From: Burhinus oedicnemus
Lineage: Eukaryota; Chordata; Aves; Charadriiformes; Burhinidae
Length of the DNA stretch: 64,000 nt
Reading direction: 5' to 3'
NCBI GenBank assembly: GCA_008921705.1
Contig: VFFE01009164.1
Location: 207,075-271,074 of the forward strand
Part shown: positions 55,001 through 60,490 of the stretch, one piece after another
Numbering within the stretch: the stretch's first letter is position 1
How the letters are laid out: the number at the start of each line of letters is the position of its first letter
Notes under the pieces: generated by a model
The model's input: only the letters and a program-made list of their open reading frames with translations
Told to the model about the DNA's origin: nothing
Database searches by the model: none
Translations under genes and position numbers: made by a program

Positions 55001-55191
55001 AATCAAAGACAGAGTTGGGTGTTTCGAGAGTTAAATCTTTTCTTCCTGTTCCTAGAAGTAAAGTCACCCAGCCTTCGCAGAATACTAAAAAAAGCAGCAG
55101 CAGTAATACAAGGCAAATAGAGGCAGATAACACAAAAAGAGAGATTTGGAATTTGCACAAAAAAGAACAAATAGAAAAATCTAATAAATAA
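775..55191 (+). CDS. CTTNBP2: CTTNBP2, cortactin-binding protein 2 (21 exons, 5' partial)
   Basis: This is a spliced gene; the span covers first to last visible coding base and the exons are listed separately. The joined exons give 1601 residues, and about 60 N-terminal residues are missing to the left (the human protein is 1663 aa, from memory). Seen in order, in window numbering: coiled coil (about 1-240), Ser/Thr/Pro-rich linker with PPPIPPKKP (from residue 483), ankyrin repeats (about 650-905), a NAV-like P-loop and lid region (about 1000-1330), and a basic Ser-rich tail ending in KSNK. From family knowledge, CTTNBP2 is a mainly neuronal scaffold that binds the cortactin SH3 domain, microtubules and striatin/STRIPAK, and controls dendritic spines. 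All 20 internal junctions are GT-AG and keep the frame, so the gene looks intact. The closest alternative, the paralogue CTTNBP2NL, lacks ankyrin repeats and is excluded. Confidence 0.96.
3660..4150 (-). mobile_element. Degenerate CR1 LINE 3' end, antisense
   Basis: The + strand reads like the reverse complement of an old CR1 tail. It has GTTGGAAGAGGCCC near 3680, then a Lys/Glu-rich equivalent around 3915-4000 (caccaagaagaattt-like, attagatcacctctgac) and aagcaagccaagctccctcaacatt near 4010-4035. Divergence and small indels are heavy, so the borders are approximate and no frame survives. I recognised it by its similarity to the intact CR1 tails elsewhere in this window. Confidence 0.7.
6990..7815 (+). 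mobile_element. CR1 LINE fragment, 5'-truncated, sense
   Basis: The 3' part of a CR1 retrotransposon. A 209-codon frame (6997-7626) encodes the C-terminal part of the ORF2 polymerase, with [27 protein letters not shown] and [14 protein letters not shown]. The upstream polymerase core is missing because the copy is 5'-truncated. Compared with the copy at 59.5 kb, one extra base around 7610-7620 shifts the frame and brings in an early stop, so it is dead. It ends in the CR1 tail CCTTCCAACC...GATTCTATGATT at about 7790-7812. It lies in an intron on the same strand as CTTNBP2. Confidence 0.93.
8226..9888 (+). CDS. CTTNBP2: CTTNBP2 exon (window exon 2): coiled coil and proline-rich linker
   Basis: The largest exon, 1663 bp, entering in phase 0 after TTACAG and leaving after the first base of a Gly codon (TCA G|gtaaag). 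The first 140 residues are heptad-rich coiled coil ([28 protein letters not shown]...QLKKENESK). A Ser/Thr/Pro-rich, probably disordered linker follows. It contains [10 protein letters not shown] at 9447-9476, the cortactin SH3 ligand in this family, and a second SH3-type motif QLPPKP near 9647-9667. The blocks [14 protein letters not shown] and [18 protein letters not shown] match vertebrate CTTNBP2 very closely as recalled. The frame stays open upstream to 8175, but that part is intron. Confidence 0.97.
10275..10280 (+). promoter_or_regulatory. Candidate intronic poly(A) signal AATAAA
   Basis: AATAAA lies 349 bases past the read-through stop at 9924-9926, followed by a TG-containing stretch (tgttttgc). 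It could end a short CTTNBP2 transcript. Use is inferred; such hexamers are common by chance in AT-rich introns. Confidence 0.35.
10306..10370 (-). mobile_element. CR1 LINE 3' tail fragment, antisense
   Basis: GATAGAATCATCTAGGTTGG and then GGGACCTTTAAGATCATTGA with GTCCAACCA form the reverse complement of the CR1 3' terminus seen at 7770-7812. About 60 bp survive; there is no coding sequence. Confidence 0.88.
15687..15890 (+). CDS. CTTNBP2: CTTNBP2 exon (window exon 3): start of ankyrin repeats
   Basis: 204 bp between CTCACAG and gtaagt. The two leading bases complete a Gly codon and the last base opens an Asp codon. It encodes WSSSLTPLL...[14 protein letters not shown] followed by [15 protein letters not shown] and [16 protein letters not shown], the first ankyrin repeat and the start of the second. 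The TLLHQAA and SALYSAA motifs are the helix-1 signatures of the fold. Confidence 0.96.
18171..18245 (-). mobile_element. CR1 LINE 3' tail fragment, antisense
   Basis: CATAGAATCGTAGAATCATT, then AGGTTGGAAAAGACCC and AAGATCATTGAGTCCAACCA, the reverse complement of the CR1 terminus. It is a short, noncoding insertion remnant. Confidence 0.9.
19152..19170. repeat. (AAT)n microsatellite
   Basis: Six perfect AAT units plus a partial one in an intron. Confidence 0.9.
21408..21507 (+). CDS. CTTNBP2: CTTNBP2 exon (window exon 4): ankyrin repeats
   Basis: 100 bp between TTTATAG and gtaagt. It encodes (D)[32 protein letters not shown], the end of one ankyrin repeat and the start of the next ([14 protein letters not shown] is the canonical helix-turn-helix signature). 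The two trailing bases AA join the next exon's G to make Lys. The acceptor has only a weak pyrimidine tract (gctaaatttatag), so exon definition may depend on the strong donor. Confidence 0.95.
22687..22775. repeat. Left arm of LTR inverted repeat
   Basis: It matches the reverse complement of about 22887-22977 with scattered mismatches (for example CTCGGG against CTGGGG, and CATGTGG against TATGGGG). The central spacer is about 110 bp. Confidence 0.85.
22887..22977. repeat. Right arm of LTR inverted repeat
   Basis: This is the partner of the arm at 22687-22775. Together the arms could fold into a roughly 90-bp imperfect stem in the intronic RNA. Confidence 0.85.
22995..23160 (-). mobile_element. 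LTR-derived segment next to a homopolymer run
   Basis: On the minus strand this reads ...GAGCCCTGCTTTCCTGGAGA, then TGAATTCCTTGTTTTGC and AAACTGTCTTTATCTC, followed by 24 A (one interruption; + strand T run 22995-23018). From memory the body matches the downstream part of the same avian LTR family as 22687-22977. It is placed in the wrong order relative to the LTR start. Borders are approximate. Confidence 0.6.
25002..25034. repeat. Poly(T) tract, 33 nt
   Basis: An uninterrupted T run about 370 bases upstream of a CTTNBP2 exon acceptor. No retrocopy body or target-site duplication is evident around it. Confidence 0.95.
25403..25553 (+). CDS. CTTNBP2: CTTNBP2 exon (window exon 5): ankyrin repeats
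   Basis: 151 bp between GCTGTAG and gtaagt. It encodes (K)[50 protein letters not shown], completing one ankyrin repeat and giving a full consensus repeat ([24 protein letters not shown]). The leading G completes the Lys codon; it ends in phase 0. Confidence 0.97.
25554..26684 (+). other. CTTNBP2 intron (1.1 kb)
   Basis: AT-rich, no repeat or gene recognised. A frame open across 26643-26972 overlaps the next exon's start but its left part is intronic. Confidence 0.85.
26685..26939 (+). CDS. CTTNBP2: CTTNBP2 exon (window exon 6): ankyrin repeats with insert
   Basis: 85 complete codons between TTTTCAG and gtcagt, phase 0 at both ends. [25 protein letters not shown] is an ankyrin repeat. An acidic insert of about 40 residues follows ([17 protein letters not shown]), and then the next repeat starts with [21 protein letters not shown]. 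The long insert between repeats is a known trait of CTTNBP2; its sequence is variable. Confidence 0.96.
26940..30081 (+). other. CTTNBP2 intron (3.1 kb)
   Basis: AT-rich with a G-rich purine patch near 27331-27346. No repeat family or gene recognised. Confidence 0.8.
30082..30199 (+). CDS. CTTNBP2: CTTNBP2 exon (window exon 7): last ankyrin repeat
   Basis: 118 bp between TTTGCAG and gtaagt. It encodes [39 protein letters not shown], the end of the last ankyrin repeats and the capping helix. The trailing A joins AT of the next exon to make Asn. Confidence 0.95.
30200..32634 (+). other. CTTNBP2 intron (2.4 kb)
   Basis: No recognisable gene or repeat. Open frames at 31163-31477 and on the minus strand at 31980-32312 look like chance frames. 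Confidence 0.8.
32635..32910 (+). CDS. CTTNBP2: CTTNBP2 exon (window exon 8): post-ankyrin region
   Basis: 276 bp between TTCAACAG and gtatca. It encodes [17 protein letters not shown]...[38 protein letters not shown], a well conserved region of the family. The charged variable patch [16 protein letters not shown] follows. By position it precedes the NAV-like P-loop region; the [15 protein letters not shown] helix resembles the linker seen before the AAA-like fold in NAV proteins, which is an inference. Confidence 0.96.
32911..33811 (+). other. CTTNBP2 intron (0.9 kb)
   Basis: It contains a short antisense CR1 tail at 33038-33100; otherwise unremarkable. Confidence 0.85.
33038..33100 (-). 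mobile_element. CR1 LINE 3' tail fragment, antisense
   Basis: AATAGAATCATAGAATCATT, then AGGTTGGAAAGACCTTTAAG and CTCATCTAGTCCAA, the reverse complement of the CR1 end. About 60 bp remain. Confidence 0.9.
33812..33907 (+). CDS. CTTNBP2: CTTNBP2 exon (window exon 9)
   Basis: 96 bp between TTAACAG and gtaatt. It encodes (G)[31 protein letters not shown]. The WDF.KKN.AEHITV motif is strongly conserved in the family and leads into the P-loop-like fold. It enters in phase 2 and leaves in phase 1. Confidence 0.95.
33908..34321 (+). other. CTTNBP2 intron (0.4 kb)
   Basis: AT-rich; nothing recognised. Confidence 0.85.
34322..34401 (+). CDS. CTTNBP2: CTTNBP2 exon (window exon 10)
   Basis: 80 bp between TTTTTAAAG and gtaagt. 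It encodes (G)[26 protein letters not shown], conserved sequence directly before the P-loop-like segment. It ends in phase 0. Confidence 0.94.
34402..35518 (+). other. CTTNBP2 intron (1.1 kb)
   Basis: AT-rich; nothing recognised. Confidence 0.85.
35519..35605 (+). CDS. CTTNBP2: CTTNBP2 exon (window exon 11): degenerate P-loop
   Basis: 29 complete codons, [29 protein letters not shown]. The element [13 protein letters not shown] (GPEGSLQD at 35549-35572) sits where NAV-type AAA ATPases have a Walker A loop GPxGxGKT, but the Lys and Thr/Ser are replaced by Gln and Asp. The strand-loop-helix pattern is kept, which suggests a P-loop fold that no longer hydrolyses nucleotide. The relation to NAV proteins is from family knowledge; the loss of activity is inferred. 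Confidence 0.94.
35606..35688 (+). other. CTTNBP2 minimal intron (83 bp)
   Basis: gtattg donor and a weak pyrimidine tract before the CAACACAG acceptor. It is the shortest intron of the gene by far and its length is not a multiple of three. Confidence 0.93.
35689..35788 (+). CDS. CTTNBP2: CTTNBP2 exon (window exon 12)
   Basis: 100 bp between CAACACAG and gtaagg. It encodes [33 protein letters not shown]. The segment [15 protein letters not shown] is the second strand and helix of the P-loop-like domain and is well conserved. The trailing G joins the next exon to make Ala. Confidence 0.94.
35789..39097 (+). other. CTTNBP2 intron (3.3 kb)
   Basis: It contains a very AT-rich, locally palindromic stretch at 36761-36852 and a short (AT)n run at 38510-38525. 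Nothing else recognised. Confidence 0.8.
36761..36852. repeat. AT-rich low-complexity tract
   Basis: Mixtures of AATAT, ATATA and TAATAATA flanked by two copies of CAGTAATAAT 80 bases apart. It is likely microsatellite-like expansion and could form small hairpins. Confidence 0.8.
39098..39250 (+). CDS. CTTNBP2: CTTNBP2 exon (window exon 13): Walker B-like region
   Basis: 153 bp between TTTCAG and gtattt. It encodes (A)[57 protein letters not shown] (near 39139-39159) occupies the Walker B position of NAV-like ATPases (hydrophobic strand then Asp-Asn), here with Glu in place of Asp. [15 protein letters not shown] follows as in NAV proteins (family knowledge). Confidence 0.95.
39251..39529 (+). 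other. CTTNBP2 intron (279 bp)
   Basis: Short intron with a T-rich 3' end; nothing else seen. Confidence 0.9.
39530..39717 (+). CDS. CTTNBP2: CTTNBP2 exon (window exon 14)
   Basis: 188 bp between TTTTTAG and gtaaga. It encodes [62 protein letters not shown]. The block [29 protein letters not shown] is nearly invariant in recalled orthologues and corresponds to the ATPase C-terminal part and lid entry. It ends in phase 0. Confidence 0.97.
39718..42609 (+). other. CTTNBP2 intron (2.9 kb)
   Basis: It contains an open frame of 126 codons at 40308-40688 without any recognisable family signature. A somewhat less AT-rich stretch runs from 40.3 to 41.4 kb. No gene supported. Confidence 0.75.
42610..42788 (+). 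CDS. CTTNBP2: CTTNBP2 exon (window exon 15)
   Basis: 179 bp between TTCCTGCAG and gtaaga. It encodes [59 protein letters not shown] plus AA of a Lys codon. W..VW.QLN..L...G..E.L.GP..FLSCP is the lid domain shared with NAV-type proteins. Confidence 0.97.
44419..44434. repeat. 16-bp perfect palindrome with central E-box
   Basis: GTAGACAGCTGTCTAC is its own reverse complement; the centre CAGCTG is an E-box of the type bound by bHLH dimers. Function is inferred only. Confidence 0.9.
44677..44730. repeat. Near-perfect 21-bp inverted repeat (hairpin)
   Basis: The arms 44677-44697 and 44710-44730 pair with one G-U wobble in + strand RNA around a 12-nt loop. The stem contains a run of six C paired with six G. 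Pairing stops sharply at both outer ends. Confidence 0.93.
46355..46560 (+). CDS. CTTNBP2: CTTNBP2 exon (window exon 16)
   Basis: 206 bp between CCTACAG and gtaaca. It encodes (K)[68 protein letters not shown]. The [19 protein letters not shown] motif ends the NAV-like module and is followed by a conserved helical stretch. Confidence 0.97.
46561..46786 (+). other. CTTNBP2 intron (226 bp)
   Basis: Short intron; the preceding frame continues open through the donor to a stop near 46685, which would truncate the protein if the intron were retained. Confidence 0.9.
46787..46972 (+). CDS. CTTNBP2: CTTNBP2 exon (window exon 17): Ser/Lys-rich tail
   Basis: 186 bp between TTTCAG and gtaaag. It encodes [62 protein letters not shown], matching the basic Ser-rich tail of CTTNBP2 (ADFKGG.FPLS.VSSY and SPR.KSG are conserved). 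Likely disordered. Confidence 0.94.
46973..48763 (+). other. CTTNBP2 intron (1.8 kb)
   Basis: It contains a 14-nt (AC)n run at 48010-48023. Nothing else recognised. Confidence 0.8.
48764..48824 (+). CDS. CTTNBP2: CTTNBP2 exon (window exon 18), 61 bp
   Basis: A small exon between GTGCAG and gtaagt. It encodes (G)[19 protein letters not shown] and two bases of a Lys codon. It is too short for an unaided frame search and was placed by phase (phase 1 in, phase 2 out fits both neighbours) and by similarity to MKNKTISQLNCNRNASL in the human tail. Confidence 0.9.
48825..49705 (+). other. CTTNBP2 intron (0.9 kb)
   Basis: It ends in a (GTTTTT)n-like pyrimidine tract at about 49677-49699, with a decoy CAG 29 nt upstream of the used acceptor that would shift the frame. 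Confidence 0.85.
49706..49838 (+). CDS. CTTNBP2: CTTNBP2 exon (window exon 19)
   Basis: 133 bp between AACCAG and gtaaac. It encodes (K)[74 protein letters not shown] is one of the most conserved tail blocks: an acidic helix flanked by Ser-rich segments that look like phosphorylation targets. Confidence 0.96.
49839..51791 (+). other. CTTNBP2 intron (2.0 kb)
   Basis: A stretch of higher GC content lies at about 50.36-50.64 kb; no repeat family or gene recognised. Confidence 0.8.
51792..51893 (+). CDS. CTTNBP2: CTTNBP2 exon (window exon 20)
   Basis: 34 complete codons between TTTTTTAG and gtacgt: [34 protein letters not shown]. It matches IADSRDDLRMFDSSGNNPVLSA of the human tail. Phase 0 at both ends, so skipping it would keep the frame. 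Confidence 0.94.
51894..54948 (+). other. CTTNBP2 last intron (3.1 kb)
   Basis: AT-rich, with a T-rich tract before the acceptor at 54947-54948. Nothing else recognised. Confidence 0.8.
54949..55191 (+). CDS. CTTNBP2: CTTNBP2 last coding exon and stop
   Basis: 80 codons plus TAA. It encodes [61 protein letters not shown] and ends [14 protein letters not shown]. The block [23 protein letters not shown] is almost identical to recalled orthologues. The stop TAA at 55189-55191 overlaps an AATAAA hexamer. Confidence 0.97.
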   Translation, partial: DEMRPLSSSRTVESGNSKSKTELGVSRVKSFLPVPRSKVTQPSQNTKKSSSSNTRQIEADNTKREIWNLHKKEQIEKSNK

Positions 55192-55274
55192 ACCTGCCTA
55201 CCATACAATTTTCTGTGTTCATATAATCTCTATTGCAAAGAACCAAGTACTCAAATATGTAAATATTTTTTAAA

Positions 55275-55280
55275 AATAAA
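55275..55280 (+). promoter_or_regulatory. Poly(A) signal AATAAA, proximal
   Basis: AATAAA 84 bases past the stop, followed by ctgtttccctgtagtg, a fair downstream U/GU element. Confidence 0.5.
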
Positions 55281-55826
55281 CTGTTTCCCTGTAGTGTAAA
55301 GTTTGTACAGGACCACAGTTTTATTTCTATGTAAATCAGCTGGAAATTATATTGATTTAATCTTCAGAAATGGGCAGTTTTGCCACCTTCACAGATGGGT
55401 TTTTTTCTTCTTTTATTATGAAAATTACTCATTTAAATGATAATATTCAGGGGTATTACCACAGGATTCTGTTTGTGTAAATACTGTACATAAATATATT
55501 CTATTAAGTTCATGTGTTAAACTGCATTCCGATGAGTTGCACAATATGTACAGCAATGGCTTAAAGCTATTGTACATGCATTTTAAAGACATGTTTTTAT
55601 CTTCACTTAATGAAAAATTAATGGAATGTGGCAATAACTAAAATGATTGGAAATGCAGATCAATTACTTTCAGCTACAAGCCATATTAAATACTTTGATT
55701 TCCCCATCATCTGCCTGCTGAATTGTGATTTTGTTTCTCCCAAGCTTCTCTTCATCTAAAATGTCATGAATTTCCGTTATAACTTTTATCTTTTAAAAAA
55801 GGAAAGAGATTGAGAAATTAAAATGC

Positions 55827-55832
55827 AATAAA
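55827..55832 (+). promoter_or_regulatory. Poly(A) signal AATAAA, middle
   Basis: AATAAA preceded by AAATGC and followed by a T-rich stretch (gttatttttctcag). Confidence 0.5.
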
Positions 55833-56515
55833 AGTTATTTTTCTCAGACTCTTATTCTTTGATAGAATGGAAGAAAATGTGATCATTTATTAACTTAGTT
55901 TTTCTTGTATACTGTAAAAACTTTTATATACTTCAGTAGTGTTTTAAAAGTGTCCGAGAAATAATAGTGTTTTACAGAAACAGATTTTACTGAAAAGGGA
56001 TTTGAGCACAAGCTTAACTACAGTATTATCAGAGATAATGTAGTAGCGATAACATGAGTTACTATGTAATTATCAACTTTTATTGTGGATTTAAGATGTA
56101 ATTGCTGTGAAATGATACTTGAGTTGCAGTTAAAATTCAGTCTTTTTCATTTTCCCCCCGCTAGAGAGGTAGATCTTGTTCCCACGAGGGAGAGTTTCTA
56201 CGAAGGGATTGTTTCCCCAGGCTCTCCTTACAGTAGCTACAGGTACCTACTTGTGAACTGTAATGTGGAAACGCTCCCTGTCTCGATACCTCGTCTGGCA
56301 GGCAGAGGAGCGTGCAGACTTCTTGAGATCAGACTTAGATGCCTTCCCATGGGCTCTCAGGAGATGGTTTTGAGAGCTATGGACAGTAACATGGTCATGC
56401 CTATAATTTCCAAAGTAGCATTTTTCTCAAGAAAAGCCTGCAAGAGGAAAGGATTACCTAACTGTTTCCTAACACTTCACCTTTATATGTAAAACAGTCA
56501 TCCCAAACTCACATC

Positions 56516-56521
56516 AATAAA
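56516..56521 (+). promoter_or_regulatory. Poly(A) signal AATAAA, distal
   Basis: ATCAATAAAG with a strong T/G-rich downstream element (tttttgtactgcatattgtc, then tgtttgtatatgtgtg). It is the best-looking cleavage context in the UTR. Confidence 0.65.
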
Positions 56522-56540
56522 GTTTTTGTACTGCATATTG

Positions 56541-59540
56541 TCTGTCTTGCTGTTTGTATATGTGTGTTATCTCTACCGATACAGAATATTAGAAGCTTAT
56601 TTCTGTAATCATTTCCCACACAGCATATTTAGAAAGTACCATATATGTTGGTAATCACTTTTTTATTAAAGCTTCAATTTCTTGTATGATAGTAACATAT
56701 AACTGAATACCGATGATTTCTCTAGAGGCTGGGGGGGCTTGGGGTGGGTTTGGTTTTTTGTGGTAATTTTGGTGCTGAAAAATGGGCTGCTACTTTTGCA
56801 GTTGGCTCTTAGCAGAATGAGTCAGCTGCGAATCGCTGTAGGTCAGAGAAATGGGTCTCAGCAATTAGCACCCCTTATGTGCTGAAGCGGTGTGAGCAGT
56901 GCAGTGGTAGTTTGCGCGAGCAGCTCAGGCATGGATTTCATGGTGAGGAGGAACACAAAACGGAAAATGTTTTTTGTAGTGATCACACAAGTTACAACAT
57001 CAGGATTTGCAATAACAGTAAATCAATTTTTTTTAAAAAAAAAGCTATAAGAAAAGAAGAAAAATGCTGACATGCTTCTAAGCAAGGTTTGTTCTACATT
57101 GAAAATACACCTTGGAAATGCCAGACCTGATTTAGATCAAGAGTTAGCAGGGTGTTTCTGTGTGGGAAGATCTTAGGCACAGTGTCCTAAAACATATTTT
57201 GAGGTATATTTTAAGACTGTATATTGTCTGTGAGAATAAACAGTCTTCTGTGCTCTACTCTGAGTGAAAATCTGCAGAAGACAGTGTAACTTTGATCATC
57301 TGTTCATGGTTTGAAAGTTAGATCTCTGTTGCTAGATTTGACATTGCCTTTCAGTGCCCTTGTTATCCTTTTCAGCCTGCTGTCCTAATCTCTCTCCATC
57401 TGCATCTTTTACCTGATTGACTTCTATCTGCTATCATTTTGTTTGTCTGTCTGTTGGTTCAACACAGTCTGTGATCTTCCTGCATCTTTAATCACATGGC
57501 ATTTTGCAGATCTCCCAATTGAATCTTGTCTTCTGTAGTAACTGTTAAGGTCTCTTGTTAGGCCATGTCAGTTCCTGCCCTCCCATGGTGAAAACCATGT
57601 AACCATAAAATAGTTTGCATGTGAACACACTGGCTTCTCCAGTGGTTTACCATTTGGATTGTCATAGATTGTGCAGAAGCAAAGCAAGACTCTGCTCATG
57701 AGTTCAGGCCGTCACTGTGTCTTCAGTCTCTTCCTGCAATGCTACAAACAGCGCTCCACATACATGACTTGCAATATCAGCTACTCTCATTTGGGGTTAG
57801 TAATGAGCAAAATCATTTTTCTTCATTCCTTCCCGTGTCTTAAGCAGAGAGGTTTTAAGTGTGCTACCTATGGTGGACCACACTACTCCATGCTGCACTC
57901 TGCTCCCATCTGTTACCCGTTTCCATATCTTCAAAAGAGATGAGGTAAGTGGAGAGAGATACCCTGTCTGTGTGGAGGAATGTACAGGGAAGCCTCAAAG
58001 GTTGCATCCGTTCCACAGCCACTAGCTCAGTGAAAAGACTTTTCATTTAGCCCTTGTCTGATTACACTAGACTCCCTATACGCAACTCAATCTCTTCAAC
58101 CAGGGGAACTTGAAAATCATTTTCATTCTTGACAAAGATGAGAATGAGACCTTGGCAAGTCCTAAACTTTCCAGCTCTCCAATTAAGTCCTGAAAATAAA
58201 ATCTTTCAGCGTGTCTCCTATGGTTCTTATTTCTTGACAAAGAACATGGAGTATGCTCTTTAAAAGAATGTCTGAAACCATCAAACAATATTTGCCTCAG
58301 TTATTTAGTTGCTGACCTTGAGCTCCAAAATGAAAAGTGTGAAGAAACCTGCTCCATCATTCAACAAAGGCAGCAACGTTCATCAACGAGCAAAATCAGA
58401 GGGCCTGAATTTCTGAGGCTCATCTCTTCCTGTAATACAGCTCAAGTGATTTACAAAACAAATCAAAACCCTCCATCTTTCCCATAAAACTGGAGAAGCA
58501 GAAGAGCATCTGCAAGTGGAAGATGCTTGTAGAAGGAGCCAATTTGGAGGAAGGATGAGGGACCACTTTCTTGGTGCTAACTCTGGCTAACATGATGTTT
58601 ACAATGTTCAAACCATAATTAAAAGACTTCAGAATTACAAAGTGGGCTGTTCTTCAGAAACCTGAAGTCAAAGCAACTGTTGAGGCAGCACGAGGTGTGC
58701 TTGTGCTGGGCTGTAGCAAAGGCAGACTCAGAAGGCAGAAGTCTGCATACAGTTAAGGTATCAGAAAGCAAGGATTTTTAATGCCAAGGATTTAGAGGAA
58801 CAGAAGGAAGTTTGGAAGAGGGGAAATACTTTCTCAGCACAGTGGTAGTCCAGCGGCAAAGGCTGCACCAAACTCACAGGCTCATCACAGACACAGCAGC
58901 AGTAATTGTGGGCCCCTGGATATATCAGAGTGACACCAACATTCATTTTTATATAGTACGTTTAAAAGGTTTTGGGAGAGTAAACTAAGAAAACCTGTTC
59001 ATGTGTTCAAGCTTTGATCACAATGAGAAGGAATCTGTTGAGAAAGAAAAGAACGTAACAGGCAGGAAAGTTAGACATCACTTGAAAATCTCCAGTTGCA
59101 TTTACAAGGACTGTACTTTGAGACTGAAGTATTTGGAGAACATGAGGGTTTGTAAAGGAAACGTGTTACTGTATTGCATTGCACATTGGTTAATTTACAA
59201 GATTTTTAGGCAGCAATTAATTATCCATTAGTGAACAATTGTACATGCAGTTCTAAAGTGATTATATTTTTTCAAACATTAAATCATAGCTAAGTAATGG
59301 TAGAGCTAAAATACCAAGTCTGTATCAGAAAGAGGAGAAAAAAGTTAGCAGGATACTTTTTAGATAAAGTAAATAAAATGCAACAAGTTATATAGTTCTG
59401 AACTGACCCCCAACAATTAATGCCAATTCAGAATTAATCTTAATGTGAGGAAATGTTCTAAAAGGCACCTTTTTCAAGAGCTGCTATATTTCAGAGAAAT
59501 AAAACTTGTTGCTTGAACAGGGTAAAATTCAAGAATTATT
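56541..59540. other. Intergenic DNA between CTTNBP2 and CFTR, left part
   Basis: It contains a G-rich tract at 56731-56748 about 200 bases past the distal poly(A) signal. Open frames of 60-90 codons show no family signature. No repeat recognised. Confidence 0.75.
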
Positions 59541-60490
59541 GGGGCTGGTTCTGTTTAATATCTTTATCAATGACCTGGACAAGGGGGTCAAGTGCACCCT
59601 CAGTGAGTTTGCAGACGACACCAAGTTGGGCAGGAGTGTTGATCTGCTTGAGGGCATGATGGCCCTACAGAGGGATCTGGACAGGCTGGATCCACGGGCC
59701 AAGGCCAATGGTATGATGTTCAACAAGGCCAAGTGCCAGGTCCTGCACTTGGGTCACAACAACCCCATGCAATGGTACAGGCTTGGGGAAGAGTAGCTGG
59801 AAAGCTGCCTGGCAGAAAAGGACCTGGGTGTCCTGGTGGACAGCCGGCTGAATATGAGCCATCAGTGTGCCCAGGCAGCCAAGAAGGCCAGCAGCATCCT
59901 GGCTTGTGTCAGTACTGTGGCCAGCAGGACCAGGGACATGATCGTCCCCTGTACTCAGCACTGGTGAGGCCACACCTGGAATCCTGTGTTCAGTTTTGGG
60001 CCCCTCACCACAAGAAAGACATTGAGGTGCTGGAGCGTGTCCAGAGAAGGTCAGAGAAGCTCGTGAGGGGTCTCAAGCACAAGACTTTTGAGAATCGGCT
60101 GAGGGAACTGGGGTTGATTAGCCTGGAGAAAAGGAGGCTGAGGGGAGACCTTATCGCTCTCTACAGCTACCTGAGAGGAGGTTGTAGCGAGGTGGGTGTT
60201 TGTCTCTTTTCCCAAGTAACAGGCAATAGGACAAGAGGAAGTGACCTCAAGTTGCGCCAGGGGTAGTTTAGATTGGATATTAGGAAAAACGCCTTCACTG
60301 AAAGGGTTGTCAAGTATTGGAACAGGCTGCCCAGGGAAGTGGTGGAGTCACCACCCCTGGAGGTACTTGAAAGAGTGTAGATGTGGCACTTAGGGACGTG
60401 GTTTAGTGGTGGACTTGGCAGTGCAACGTTTATGGTCGGACTTGATGATCTTAAAGGTCTTTTCCAACCTAAACGATTCTATGATTTTAA
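59540..60490 (+). mobile_element. CR1 LINE fragment, 5'-truncated, sense
   Basis: About 950 bp of CR1. It begins within the reverse-transcriptase core: [10 protein letters not shown] is followed by the catalytic-site block FADDTKL near 59610-59630. It runs through the polymerase C-terminus ([20 protein letters not shown] and [20 protein letters not shown]) to the 3' tail CTTTTCCAACC...GATTCTATGATT at about 60460-60486. A nonsense codon (59794-59796) and frame changes break it, so it is inactive. It is the longer of two same-strand CR1 copies here and overlaps the 7.0-kb copy in most of its length. Confidence 0.95.

Larger units (their letters stand above)
55192..56540 (+). other. CTTNBP2: CTTNBP2 3' UTR
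   Basis: AT-rich untranslated region after the stop. AATAAA signals lie at 55275-55280, 55827-55832 and 56516-56521. The last is followed by a T/G-rich stretch (56525-56566) typical of a cleavage site, so the longest UTR probably ends near 56540. Three Pumilio-type motifs lie at 55258, 55476 and 55485. Which end is used cannot be told from sequence. Confidence 0.75.
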
